From Roseobacter insulae (lineage in GTDB: Bacteria > Pseudomonadota > Alphaproteobacteria > Rhodobacterales > Rhodobacteraceae): a stretch of DNA of 64,000 nt. Where the stretch lies: the NCBI RefSeq assembly GCF_019375555.1, contig NZ_JAHXDN010000001.1:721501-785500 (forward strand). The letters run 5' to 3'. The translations under genes and the position numbers were made by a program. The notes below the pieces were generated by a model. That model was given only the letters and a program-made list of their open reading frames with translations, was not told the origin of the DNA and did not search any database. The stretch's first letter is position 1. Every line of letters starts with the position of its first letter. Below are positions 9,362 to 16,041 of this stretch, one piece after another.

Positions 9362-9550
9362 TTACTCCGGGAAGTGGCTGACGATGATGAACATCACCGT
9401 GCCGACAAGGGTGATGATGAAGGAATAGGTGAAGCCCCACATCACGAAGGGTTGCATCAGCATGAAGACCCCGAGGGCGATCAGGATGGTGGCCACGATC
9501 TCCCAGGGGCCGCGGCGCAGGCGCAGGAGGCCGGAGAGGAAATTGCTCAT
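9362..9550 (-). CDS. Small membrane protein within the ABC importer operon
   Basis: A 62-residue protein starting MSNFLSGLLRLRRGPWEI, with a basic N-terminus and two hydrophobic stretches (about residues 17-34 and 38-58) and ending at FPE. A GGAGG site stands just upstream of the ATG at 9550, while the longer in-frame start at 9598 lacks one. The gene lies between the second permease and the ATPase genes, 4 bp from the latter, so it is made together with the transporter and is probably an accessory membrane subunit. I do not recognise the family with certainty; small membrane proteins also occur in some glycerol-type ABC operons. Confidence 0.7.
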   Translation of the reverse strand: MSNFLSGLLRLRRGPWEIVATILIALGVFMLMQPFVMWGFTYSFIITLVGTVMFIIVSHFPE

Positions 9551-9644
9551 GAGTGATCCTCCGCAGGGGGGTGTGATGCCTGTGCACAGACTGTGCACCG
9601 GACGTGCACCGCATTGGCATATTTATCAAAATCGCATTGAGGTC

Positions 9645-10586
9645 TCATTTTCGCACCGCTCCGAAGGTGATGCCGCGCAGCAGGTGTTTGCGCAGGGCGA
9701 CGGTGAAGATCATCACCGGCAGCAGGAAGATCGTGGCGCCTGCCGCCACGGCGGGCCAGTCGAGGCCGCCGACACCGATGATCGTGGGGATGAAGGGCGG
9801 GGCGGTCTGCGCCGTGCCGGAGGTCAGCAGCACCGCGAAGGCGTATTCGTTCCACGCGAAGATCAGGCAGAAAATTGCGGTGGAGGCGATGCCGGTGGCG
9901 GCCTGCGGCAGCACCACCTTGTAGAAGGCCTGAAAGCGGGTGTAGCCATCGATGAGGGCGGCTTCTTCATATTCGCGCGGGATCTCGTCGATGAAGCCTT
10001 TCAGCAGCCAGACCGCCAGCGAGATATTGACCGCCGTGTAGAGCAGGATCATGCCGAGGTGCGTGTCGCTGAGGCCGAGCTGCCGGTACATCAGGAAGAT
10101 CGGGATCGCGACGGCAATGGGCGGCATCATGCGCGTGCTGAGGATGAAGAAGAGCAGGTCGTCTGCCAGCGGGATCTTGAACCGGCTGAAGGCATAGGCG
10201 GCGAGGGTTCCCAGCACGATGCTGAGGAAGGTCGAGCCGAAGCCGATGATCACGGAATTGAGGAAGCGTTCGCCGAATTTCGACGGACCGGCGATGACCA
10301 TGTCGCGTTCGCGCACGATCTCTTCGTACCATGTGTCGGGCGGGGGCAGGGCATCAAGCGCCTCCTGGCCCACGCGGGTGCGGGTGGTGAAGAGGTTCAC
10401 GTAGCCTTCCATGGAGGGCTCGAAAAACACCTTGGGCGGGTAGGAGATGCTGTCGGGCGGGGTCTTGAAGCCGGTCAGCATGATCCAGGCCAGCGGCACC
10501 ATTGTGATCAGTGCGTAGAGGATGACCAATGTGCCGGCAAACCATTTGCTGCGCGGGCTGGGTTCGGTGACGGAGAAGCTGCTCAT
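9645..10586 (-). CDS. Carbohydrate ABC transporter permease (MalG type)
   Basis: A 313-residue inner-membrane permease of the CUT1 family. Six hydrophobic segments can be traced, beginning WFAGTLVILYALITMVPLAW. The EAA coupling motif is EEAALIDGYTRFQAFYKVVL at about residue 205, which docks on the ATPases. There is a longer periplasmic loop than usual after the first membrane helix (about residues 45-100). It forms the transport channel with the MalF-type permease encoded upstream. Confidence 0.9.
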   Translation of the reverse strand: MSSFSVTEPSPRSKWFAGTLVILYALITMVPLAWIMLTGFKTPPDSISYPPKVFFEPSMEGYVNLFTTRTRVGQEALDALPPPDTWYEEIVRERDMVIAGPSKFGERFLNSVIIGFGSTFLSIVLGTLAAYAFSRFKIPLADDLLFFILSTRMMPPIAVAIPIFLMYRQLGLSDTHLGMILLYTAVNISLAVWLLKGFIDEIPREYEEAALIDGYTRFQAFYKVVLPQAATGIASTAIFCLIFAWNEYAFAVLLTSGTAQTAPPFIPTIIGVGGLDWPAVAAGATIFLLPVMIFTVALRKHLLRGITFGAVRK

Positions 10587-10620
10587 GATCTGGCCTTTCG
10601 GTTGAAAGCCGAGGGGCGGA

Positions 10621-10637
10621 GGGGGCTGCCTGCCCCC
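10621..10637. repeat. GC-rich hairpin between the two permease genes
   Basis: GGGGGC at 10621-10626 pairs with GCCCCC at 10632-10637 around a 5-base loop. It lies in the 118-bp gap between the permease genes, next to a short repeat (10656-10680). It could slow transcript decay or partly attenuate the operon. There is no T-run, so it is not a convincing terminator. Confidence 0.4.
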
Positions 10638-10655
10638 CGGCTTGCGCCGTCCCCC

Positions 10656-10680
10656 GGGGATATTTCCGAACCAGAGAGGC
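10656..10680. repeat. 25-bp dispersed intergenic repeat, copy 1
   Basis: The sequence from 10656 to 10680 (core GGATATTT followed by AACCAGAGA) matches 42105-42129 at 20 of 25 positions. Here it lies between the two permease genes of the sugar operon; the other copy overlaps the stop codon of dnaE2. The shared core in two unrelated places suggests a small dispersed intergenic element. Confidence 0.5.
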
Positions 10681-10704
10681 GGGGGCGGGTTGGTGCGGGA
10701 GCGG

Positions 10705-11652
10705 TCATCGTTCCTTCACCTTGTTCAGGGCTTTGACGTAGATGCTCGCCAGACCGAAGACCGTGACGAAAAGGATAATGGCGTAGGCCGAGGCGTAGCC
10801 GGTGCGCCATTTCTCGAAGGCCTCGCGTTTGAGGTTGATCGAGGTGAGTTCGGTGGTGGACCCCGGCCCGCCCCCGGTAAGCTGCACCACGAGGTCGAAC
10901 ATCTTGAAATTCTCGATACCGCGGAAGAGCACCGCGAGCATCAGGAAGGGCAGCACCATGGGAATGGTGATGGTGAAGAACTGGCGCAGCTTGGAGGCGC
11001 GGTCGATCTCTGCCGCCTCGTAGATGTAATCGGGGATGCTGCGCAGCCCGGCGAGGCAGATCAGCATCACGAAGGGTGTCCACATCCAGGTGTCGACGAT
11101 CACGATCGACCAGGGGGCGAGGTCCACGGACCCCAGCATTTCGAAGCTGGAGGGGTCCTTGCCGGTGAAGAAGGCGACGATGTAGTTGAAGAGCCCGATC
11201 TGCGGCTGGTAGAGGAATTTCCAGAAATTGCCGACAACGGCGGGTGACAGCATCATCGGCAGTACGATGATCGTGGTCCAGAGATCGTTGCCCTTGAATT
11301 TCTTGTTGATCAGATAGGCCAGTGTGAAGCCGATGAGCACCTGGAAGAAGATGGTCCAGAAAAGGAAATGCGCGGTTGCCTGCATGTTCAGCCAGATATC
11401 GCTGTCGTTCAGGATGCGTTCGTAGTTCCGAAAACCGACGTTCTTAATCTCGCGCCCGGCGCGGTTGGCCTTGTAGTCGGTGAAGCTGAGCCGGACCGTC
11501 CAGATCAGCGGAAAGATGTTGATCGCGAGCAGCAGGAAGATCGTGGGGCCGACGAAGATCCAGGCGATGGCGCGGTCACTGAGCCCTTTTATCCTGCGGG
11601 CGACGCTGGGTGGCGTCGCGCTTGCGGCTCGGGTCATCGGTGTCTCTGACAT
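10705..11652 (-). CDS. Carbohydrate ABC transporter permease (MalF type)
   Basis: A 315-residue CUT1-type permease with a cytoplasmic N-terminus of about 30 residues, then six hydrophobic segments (first: AWIFVGPTIFLLLAINIFPL). The coupling motif is YEAAEIDRASKLRQFFTITI near residue 210, and the GGGPGSTT loop common to MalF proteins follows. It comes after the binding-protein gene by 105 bp; that gap contains two hairpins. It pairs with the MalG-type permease to make the channel. Confidence 0.9.
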   Translation of the reverse strand: MSETPMTRAASATPPSVARRIKGLSDRAIAWIFVGPTIFLLLAINIFPLIWTVRLSFTDYKANRAGREIKNVGFRNYERILNDSDIWLNMQATAHFLFWTIFFQVLIGFTLAYLINKKFKGNDLWTTIIVLPMMLSPAVVGNFWKFLYQPQIGLFNYIVAFFTGKDPSSFEMLGSVDLAPWSIVIVDTWMWTPFVMLICLAGLRSIPDYIYEAAEIDRASKLRQFFTITIPMVLPFLMLAVLFRGIENFKMFDLVVQLTGGGPGSTTELTSINLKREAFEKWRTGYASAYAIILFVTVFGLASIYVKALNKVKER

Positions 11653-11689
11653 GGTGTCGGTCCGGGAATTTTGGGTGTAAGGGGGGCGC

Positions 11690-11711
11690 GTTCCAAACAG
11701 CTGTTCGGAAC
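11690..11711. promoter_or_regulatory. 22-bp near-perfect palindrome between binding-protein and permease genes
   Basis: The arms GTTCCAAACAG and CTGTTCGGAAC are symmetrical at 20 of 22 positions. It lies 38 bp upstream of the MalF-type start. In RNA it would form a 9-bp hairpin with a short AGCU loop; in DNA it could be a protein-binding site. Together with the hairpin at 11731-11747 it fits an intercistronic element that keeps the binding-protein message more stable than the permease message. Confidence 0.5.
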
Positions 11712-11730
11712 GGCCCTTGGGCGCAAAGGC

Positions 11731-11747
11731 CCCGGCATGACGCCGGG
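11731..11747. repeat. Hairpin just after the binding-protein gene
   Basis: CCCGGC (11731-11736) and GCCGGG (11742-11747) can pair around a 5-base loop, 11 bp after the stop codon of the binding-protein gene. No T-run follows on the transcribed strand, so it more likely blocks 3' decay than terminates. A similar hairpin occurs at the equivalent place in the second sugar importer operon (59914-59942). Confidence 0.5.
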
Positions 11748-11757
11748 ATCTTCGGTG

Positions 11758-13077
11758 TCAGAGCTTGCCTTCGTCCTCGAAGACTTCGGTCCAGTCCTCG
11801 ATCAGCTTATCAAGGGCTTCCTGTGCGGTGCCCTGATCTGCCACGATGTAGTCGTGCATGCGTTTCTGCATCGCGATCAGCAGTTCCGCGTAGGCAGGTT
11901 CCTGCCAGAAGTCCTGCACCGCGCCCATGGCCTCGAGGAAGTCACCCGCAAAGGGCGCCGAGTCCGGGAAGTCGGGGCTTTCCAGCACTGCCTTATGCGC
12001 GGAGTATCCTCCCAGATCCCACCATTTCTGCTGAACCGCCGGGTCGGCGAACCACTTGATGTATTCAAGAGCGGCCTCCTGCTTGTCGGAATAGGCGACA
12101 ACCGAGATGCCCTGGCCGCCAAGCGTGGAGCCTTCCTGATTTTGCGGCGGGTTCACGAAGAAGTCGATCTTCTCGCCGCCGGTATCGGGGTCCGCGTAGA
12201 GGCCGGGGAAGAAGGCAAACCAGTTCATCGCCATGGCCACCTGACCGGATTTGAACGCGTCCAGCGATTCACCCATGTAGGAGTTGGTGTAGCCGGGCGG
12301 TGTCGCTGTTTCGTAGAATTCTTTATAGAATTCAAGGGCCTCAACCGCTTCTGGTGAGTTTACCGCGCCTTCCATATCGTAGGAACCGGGGGTGTTTTCA
12401 TATTTGAAACCCCAAGGGTAAAGCGCGCCGGTCACGCCCATGGTGATGCCTTCCGAGCCCCGCTCGGTAAAGATCGCAGCGCCATAGACGGTCTGGCCGT
12501 CAATCTCGCGGCCCTGGAAGAACTGCGCGATTTCCAGCAGTTCCTTTTGTGACTTCGGCTCGCCCAGCTCACGCCCCGTGGCCTCCTTGAAGGCGGCACG
12601 AATGTCGTCCCGCGCGAACCAGTCCTTGCGGTAGAACCAGCCGTTGGCATCGCCCATCGCAGGCAGCGCGTAGTAGTTCGGCGTACCCTTGGGCCAGGTG
12701 GAATAGGCGTAGACGGTCGCTTCGGCGAAATCGTCCATCGAAATGCCCTCGGCATCGAAGAAATCGTTCAGCTTGACATAATGGCCGTTTTCGGCGCCAC
12801 CGCCGATCCACTGGCTGTCGCCGATCAGCAGGTCGCAAAGCTTGCCGCCCGAGTTCAGCTCGTTGAGCATGCGGTCGGCGAAATTGGGCCATGGAATGAA
12901 TTCGAAGCTCATGTTGTGGCCGGACTGGGCCTCGAATTCCTTGCTGAGTTCGACCAGAGCATTCGCCGGGTCCCATGCGGCCCAGCACAGTGTCAGGTCA
13001 TCGGCTTGCGCGGCTCCGCCCAAACCCGCGACGGCGAGGCTCAATGCGCTGACCGTTGTCAGTTTCGAATGTTTCAT
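11758..13077 (-). CDS. Carbohydrate ABC transporter substrate-binding protein (CUT1)
   Basis: A 439-residue periplasmic binding protein. The signal peptide is MKHSKLTTVSALSLAVAGLG followed by GAAQA, with cleavage expected before DDLTLCW. The body has the extracellular solute-binding family 1 fold, for example WPKGTPNYYALPAMGDANGW. The start at 13077 has a GGGAGGA ribosome-binding site 8 bases away; a longer in-frame start at 13164 would put codons across the operator and is rejected. As first gene of the operon it should be the most strongly expressed. Ligand unknown; aromatic-rich stretches fit a sugar or polyol. Confidence 0.9.
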   Translation of the reverse strand: MKHSKLTTVSALSLAVAGLGGAAQADDLTLCWAAWDPANALVELSKEFEAQSGHNMSFEFIPWPNFADRMLNELNSGGKLCDLLIGDSQWIGGGAENGHYVKLNDFFDAEGISMDDFAEATVYAYSTWPKGTPNYYALPAMGDANGWFYRKDWFARDDIRAAFKEATGRELGEPKSQKELLEIAQFFQGREIDGQTVYGAAIFTERGSEGITMGVTGALYPWGFKYENTPGSYDMEGAVNSPEAVEALEFYKEFYETATPPGYTNSYMGESLDAFKSGQVAMAMNWFAFFPGLYADPDTGGEKIDFFVNPPQNQEGSTLGGQGISVVAYSDKQEAALEYIKWFADPAVQQKWWDLGGYSAHKAVLESPDFPDSAPFAGDFLEAMGAVQDFWQEPAYAELLIAMQKRMHDYIVADQGTAQEALDKLIEDWTEVFEDEGKL

Positions 13078-13147
13078 GTGGTTCCTCCCTAGGTGTCGTT
13101 TCCGACCGGTCCATGCCGATTCGGTTTTCAGACACTCGAAGGCTAAA

Positions 13148-13163
13148 TGAGGGACGTACCTCA
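13148..13163. promoter_or_regulatory. Operator-like palindrome, proximal copy
   Basis: TGAGGGACGTACCTCA is symmetrical at 14 of 16 positions around a central ACGT, the form typical of LacI-family operators. It lies about 70 bp upstream of the binding-protein start. An almost identical copy is centred 30 bp further upstream. The LacI regulator encoded at 4523-5614 in the same operon is the likely ligand. Confidence 0.65.
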
Positions 13164-13177
13164 TGTCGATTGATTTT

Positions 13178-13193
13178 TGAGGGACGTACCTCT
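13178..13193. promoter_or_regulatory. Operator-like palindrome, distal copy
   Basis: TGAGGGACGTACCTCT repeats the proximal site with one change at the last base. The centre-to-centre distance is exactly 30 bp, about three helical turns, so two repressor dimers could sit on the same face of the DNA. A promoter for the minus-strand operon is expected here but I could not place its -35 and -10 boxes with confidence. Confidence 0.65.
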
Positions 13194-13283
13194 TTTATTG
13201 GCGCAAGTAAATGATAAGAAATGAAAAGTATTTTTCCGGGGTGGCGAAATCCACATGGTGAAGAGCGCGGTGACCCGGCCGGA

Positions 13284-14177
13284 TCAGACGCTGCGCTGCC
13301 GCAATTGCCGCTCGCGCCAGACAATCATCAACCCGCCGAAGGCGATCAGAAGCGCGCCGGGAAAGAGTTCCGACCAGGGGGCTTCGTCGAAGAAGATCCA
13401 CCCCAGAACGAAGGCCATCGGGATGCCGAAGTAGCTGAACGGCGCGAGGTTGCTTTGCTCGGTCATGCGGTAGGAGACCACCAGGAACAGGACGGCGGTG
13501 CCGCCAAATCCGCCCATCGCCAGAATCCAGGCGATATCGGTTGTATGAGCGATGGGGCTGAAGCCCCCGGTCGCCAGCGCGAGGATCAGCGCCCCGATCG
13601 CGGCCACGGCCGTCGAATAAAGATTGATCAGCGCCGATGGCACATCGGCGTCAACCATGCGCGCAGTGATACCGGCCAGGGCATAGAGAACCGCGGAAAT
13701 CAGGGGCAGAAGGGCCGCGGGCGCAAAGGTATCGCTGCCCGGCTTTACGATCAGCATAACGCCGGCGAAACCGACCAGCACGGCGCTCCAGCGCAGGTAT
13801 CCGACTTTCTCGCCCAGCAGGGGCACGGCCAGCGCGGTCATGAAAAGCGCGTTGGCGTAGGTAATCGAGCTGGCGGTTGCAAAGCTGAGTATGCCCAGGG
13901 ACAGGTAAAAGGCGAATTGCGCGAAGGTCAGGATCACCCCCCGCATCATCGCCAGCGGCCATTGCCGGATGTGCAGGCGCCGTCCGGCTGCACGCCACGC
14001 GGAGGAGGAGTACAGTGCCAGAACAGACGGGATCAGCCCGCATAAATTGCGATAGGCGGAGAGTTCGGCCGCGGAATAATCGGGTGACAGGTGCTTGATC
14101 ACAAGGCCCATCAGATCGAAAAGCAGGAGCGCTATCAGGGAATATGCTATTGCCAGGGTGGTGCGGTTGGGGTGCAT
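13284..14177 (-). CDS. DMT family (EamA) transporter
   Basis: A 297-residue inner-membrane protein with ten hydrophobic segments arranged as two EamA repeats, about residues 8-140 and 150-285. It starts with the segment LAIAYSLIALLLFDLMGLVI. Members export metabolites such as amino acids or nucleobases; the cargo here cannot be predicted. It is separated from the sugar operon promoter by 206 bp and faces the same way, but no functional link is evident. Confidence 0.85.
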   Translation of the reverse strand: MHPNRTTLAIAYSLIALLLFDLMGLVIKHLSPDYSAAELSAYRNLCGLIPSVLALYSSSAWRAAGRRLHIRQWPLAMMRGVILTFAQFAFYLSLGILSFATASSITYANALFMTALAVPLLGEKVGYLRWSAVLVGFAGVMLIVKPGSDTFAPAALLPLISAVLYALAGITARMVDADVPSALINLYSTAVAAIGALILALATGGFSPIAHTTDIAWILAMGGFGGTAVLFLVVSYRMTEQSNLAPFSYFGIPMAFVLGWIFFDEAPWSELFPGALLIAFGGLMIVWRERQLRQRSV

Positions 14178-14277
14178 GCGGCCTCGGAGGTGTTGCGCGG
14201 CACCCTAGCCCAAACCCGAAAAGCCGCCAGTCTAATTCGTGCGCGGCAGCGTTTTCGTGATCGGGGTTGACCACACC

Positions 14278-14700
14278 CTAGCCGTCGGGATCAACACGCC
14301 CACGCATGGCTTTGACCTCGCCGCGCACTTTCTTGTCTTTCAGGCGGCGTTTCTTCGACCCCAGGGTGGGCCGTGTCGCGATGCGCCTTTTCGGGGCGAC
14401 AAGGGCCTTGCGGATCATATCGGCCAGTCGTTTGCGGACGATTTCCCGGTTGCGCGCCTGACTGCGGGTTTCGTCGCATTGCAGGACAAGCGCCCCATCG
14501 ACGGTCCAGCGCCGCCCGGCCAGCCGTTTAAGCCGGGTTTTGACCGGCGCGGGCAGGGATGGTGAGCGCTCCGCCTCGAACCGCAGTTCCACGGCGGAGG
14601 ACACCTTGTTGACGTTCTGCCCCCCGGGACCCGATGCCCGCATGAAGCTTTCGGTCAGTTCCCAATCCTGAATTTCGATGTCCTTGTTGATCTGCAGCAT
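14278..14700 (-). CDS. arfB: Peptidyl-tRNA hydrolase ArfB, alternative ribosome-rescue factor
   Basis: A 140-residue release-factor-like protein that frees ribosomes stalled at the end of broken messages without needing a stop codon. The catalytic loop is RASGPGGQNVNKVSSAVELR with GGQ at residues 26-28. The C-terminal tail (KKRRLKDKKVRGEVKAM) is strongly basic, as needed to enter the empty mRNA channel. It lies 9 bp after a VOC-family gene and is probably co-transcribed with it, downstream of the leader and terminator at 15097-15255. Confidence 0.93.
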   Translation of the reverse strand: MLQINKDIEIQDWELTESFMRASGPGGQNVNKVSSAVELRFEAERSPSLPAPVKTRLKRLAGRRWTVDGALVLQCDETRSQARNREIVRKRLADMIRKALVAPKRRIATRPTLGSKKRRLKDKKVRGEVKAMRGRVDPDG

Positions 14701-14709
14701 GTGCGGATC

Positions 14710-15075
14710 CTACCCGTTCGCAAAGCGACCCGACACGCTGACGGAATTGCCAGACGGGTCCTTGGTATTGGCAAAAACATAGCCGTCAGCCTGGTGCAAG
14801 GGGCCAAAGGTCAGGCCCCGGGCACTGCGGTCGTCACAAAATGCAGCGACATCGGCAACGGCGAACACCAGCTTGACGGTGGACTGACCCTGTCGCTGAC
14901 CCTTGGCGGCCTTGTGCAGAAGCAGGGCGGGGCCGGTATCGCCGGGCTGCATCTCGACAATCCTGTCACCCGGAACGTCGTGCCGCACATAGCCGAAATG
15001 ATCACGGTAAAATGCGGCCATCTCGTCAATCTTCGACGTGTAGAGAATTAAACTGCCGAGCACCGGTGATGTCAT
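14710..15075 (-). CDS. VOC family (glyoxalase/bleomycin-resistance-like) protein
   Basis: A 121-residue vicinal-oxygen-chelate protein of the usual single-domain length. Two beta-alpha-beta repeats can be seen: LGSLILYTSKIDEMAAFYRD at the N-terminus, and VKLVFAVADVAAFCDDRSAR then ANTKDPSGNSVSVSG in the second half. Start chosen at 15075 (GAGTGAG just upstream); a longer in-frame start at 15129 would run through the terminator stem. Substrate unknown. It lies directly downstream of an intrinsic terminator with only about 20 bases between the T-run and the start codon. Confidence 0.8.
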   Translation of the reverse strand: MTSPVLGSLILYTSKIDEMAAFYRDHFGYVRHDVPGDRIVEMQPGDTGPALLLHKAAKGQRQGQSTVKLVFAVADVAAFCDDRSARGLTFGPLHQADGYVFANTKDPSGNSVSVSGRFANG

Positions 15076-15096
15076 GTTTCTCACTCTTCGATCATG

Positions 15097-15126
15097 AAAA
15101 AGGGCCGCACTGTGTTGGTGCGGCCC
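15097..15126 (-). terminator. Intrinsic terminator (minus strand), attenuator-like position
   Basis: A perfect 9-bp stem, GGGCCGCAC at 15102-15110 with GTGCGGCCC at 15118-15126 and a 7-base loop, is followed on the minus strand by five T residues (15101-15097). It lies between a short reading frame (15199-15255) and the VOC-arfB pair. Only 21 bases separate the T-run from the VOC start, leaving almost no room for another promoter, so VOC-arfB may depend on read-through. Confidence 0.85.
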
Positions 15127-15330
15127 CATCGAATGGTCTGAGGAGGGGAATCGGTTAGACCGAAATCCACTCTGGTAGTCTGCCCATCAAGGGCTGCCTC
15201 AGCAGGCGACCTCCAAAGCTGTTCCGACACCTCGCTCCAATACCTTTCTTGACACTGGATCACCTCCTTTACCTATCTGTTGACGTTGGAAGAATCGTCG
15301 CACAGCTTTCGGAAATCACCAAGCGTTTTT
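15127..15330 (-). ncRNA. Candidate structured leader or small RNA ending in the terminator
   Basis: After the yhhQ stop, the minus strand carries a compact run of short hairpins: GCCT/AGGC, GCCC/GGGC around TTGAT, and TCGGT/ACCGA around CTA. A CCCCTCCTC stretch near 15145 could pair with the strong Shine-Dalgarno sequence at about 15263-15268. The run ends in the intrinsic terminator. This could be a 3' processed small RNA, a free-standing small RNA, or a regulatory leader of VOC-arfB. I saw no known riboswitch consensus. Boundaries are estimates; the 5' end is unknown. Confidence 0.4.
15199..15255 (-). CDS. Possible 18-residue leader peptide
   Basis: A GTG start preceded by AAAGGAGGTGATCC, which is fully complementary to the 3' end of 16S rRNA, with 7 bases between GGAGG and the GTG. 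The frame runs 18 codons, MSRKVLERGVGTALEVAC, and stops at TGA. It is followed by hairpins and an intrinsic terminator before VOC-arfB. The very strong ribosome site argues for real translation. A GTG eight bases upstream opens a longer 60-codon frame that runs across the terminator; its start lies inside the ribosome site, so I do not favour it. Confidence 0.45.
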   Translation of the reverse strand: MSRKVLERGVGTALEVAC

Positions 15331-15333
15331 TCG

Positions 15334-15954
15334 TTAATGCGCGGGGCTCAGCCGGGTGGTGATCACGCGGAAGGGGACCAGCGCCAACAATGCGAGGGCC
15401 AGTTTCACGGACCAGTCCGCCACGGCCAGCGATACCCAAAGCGGTGCGGCCGGGCCGACACCGAGAACCGGGAGCACGTCGCCCGCCCAGCTGACGTCGT
15501 TGCCGGGTTCGATCCAGATCAGGCTGGCGGAGAAGGCGATGGTGAAGAACAGCGCGGTGTCCACCGTGCTGCCGATCAGCGTGGAGGCCAGCGGCGCGCG
15601 CCACCAGCGGCCATCGCGCAGGGCGGAAAAGATCGCGACATCCAGCAACTGGGCGGTCAGAAACGCGATGCCGGAGCCGATCGCGATGCGCAGGGTGACC
15701 AGCGGGCCGAATTCGCCCATGATCTGCGTGCCGATCAGCGAACAGATCAACCCGACACCAAAGCCGACAAGCACCACGCGCCGCGCGGCGGCGGCGCCAT
15801 AGACGCGGTTCATCACATCGGTGACCAGAAAGGCGAGAGGGTAGGTGAATGCCCCCCATGTCAGCCATTGGCCAAACAGGAATTGCACAAGAATGTTGGA
15901 GGCCACCACGATGGCGGCCATGGCAAGAATGCCGGGAAGGTGAGCGCGTGTCAT
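15334..15954 (-). CDS. yhhQ: Queuosine precursor transporter (YhhQ family)
   Basis: A 206-residue inner-membrane protein of the YhhQ/ECF-like family that takes up queuosine precursors (preQ0/preQ1) for tRNA modification. The family hallmark TYPLAFLVTDVMNRVYG is at about residues 37-53, and about six hydrophobic segments follow. I looked for a preQ1 riboswitch in the 80 bp upstream and did not find one. It may be co-transcribed with the leader/small-RNA region downstream. Confidence 0.88.
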   Translation of the reverse strand: MTRAHLPGILAMAAIVVASNILVQFLFGQWLTWGAFTYPLAFLVTDVMNRVYGAAAARRVVLVGFGVGLICSLIGTQIMGEFGPLVTLRIAIGSGIAFLTAQLLDVAIFSALRDGRWWRAPLASTLIGSTVDTALFFTIAFSASLIWIEPGNDVSWAGDVLPVLGVGPAAPLWVSLAVADWSVKLALALLALVPFRVITTRLSPAH

Positions 15955-16041
15955 ATGAGTATCCGTTTTGGCAAGGGTGCGGCACTTGGTCTGACAAGGC
16001 CAGACGCGCGGTCTTTAGGCAGTAATCACGCCAAGCGCAAG

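Noticed and set aside
9429-10736. A 435-codon plus-strand frame opposite the permease gene
   Set aside because: Antisense shadow; composition is dominated by Arg, Gly, Asp and His and it contradicts the well-supported permease.
15076-15263. A 60-residue protein starting from the GTG at 15263
   Set aside because: Its start codon lies inside the Shine-Dalgarno sequence and the frame runs across the terminator stem; the 18-codon frame from the next GTG fits the ribosome site better.
15955-16041. A preQ1 riboswitch in front of the queuosine-precursor transporter
   Set aside because: I looked for the short stem-loop plus A-rich tail of the class I motif and for a class II-like pseudoknot pattern and found neither.
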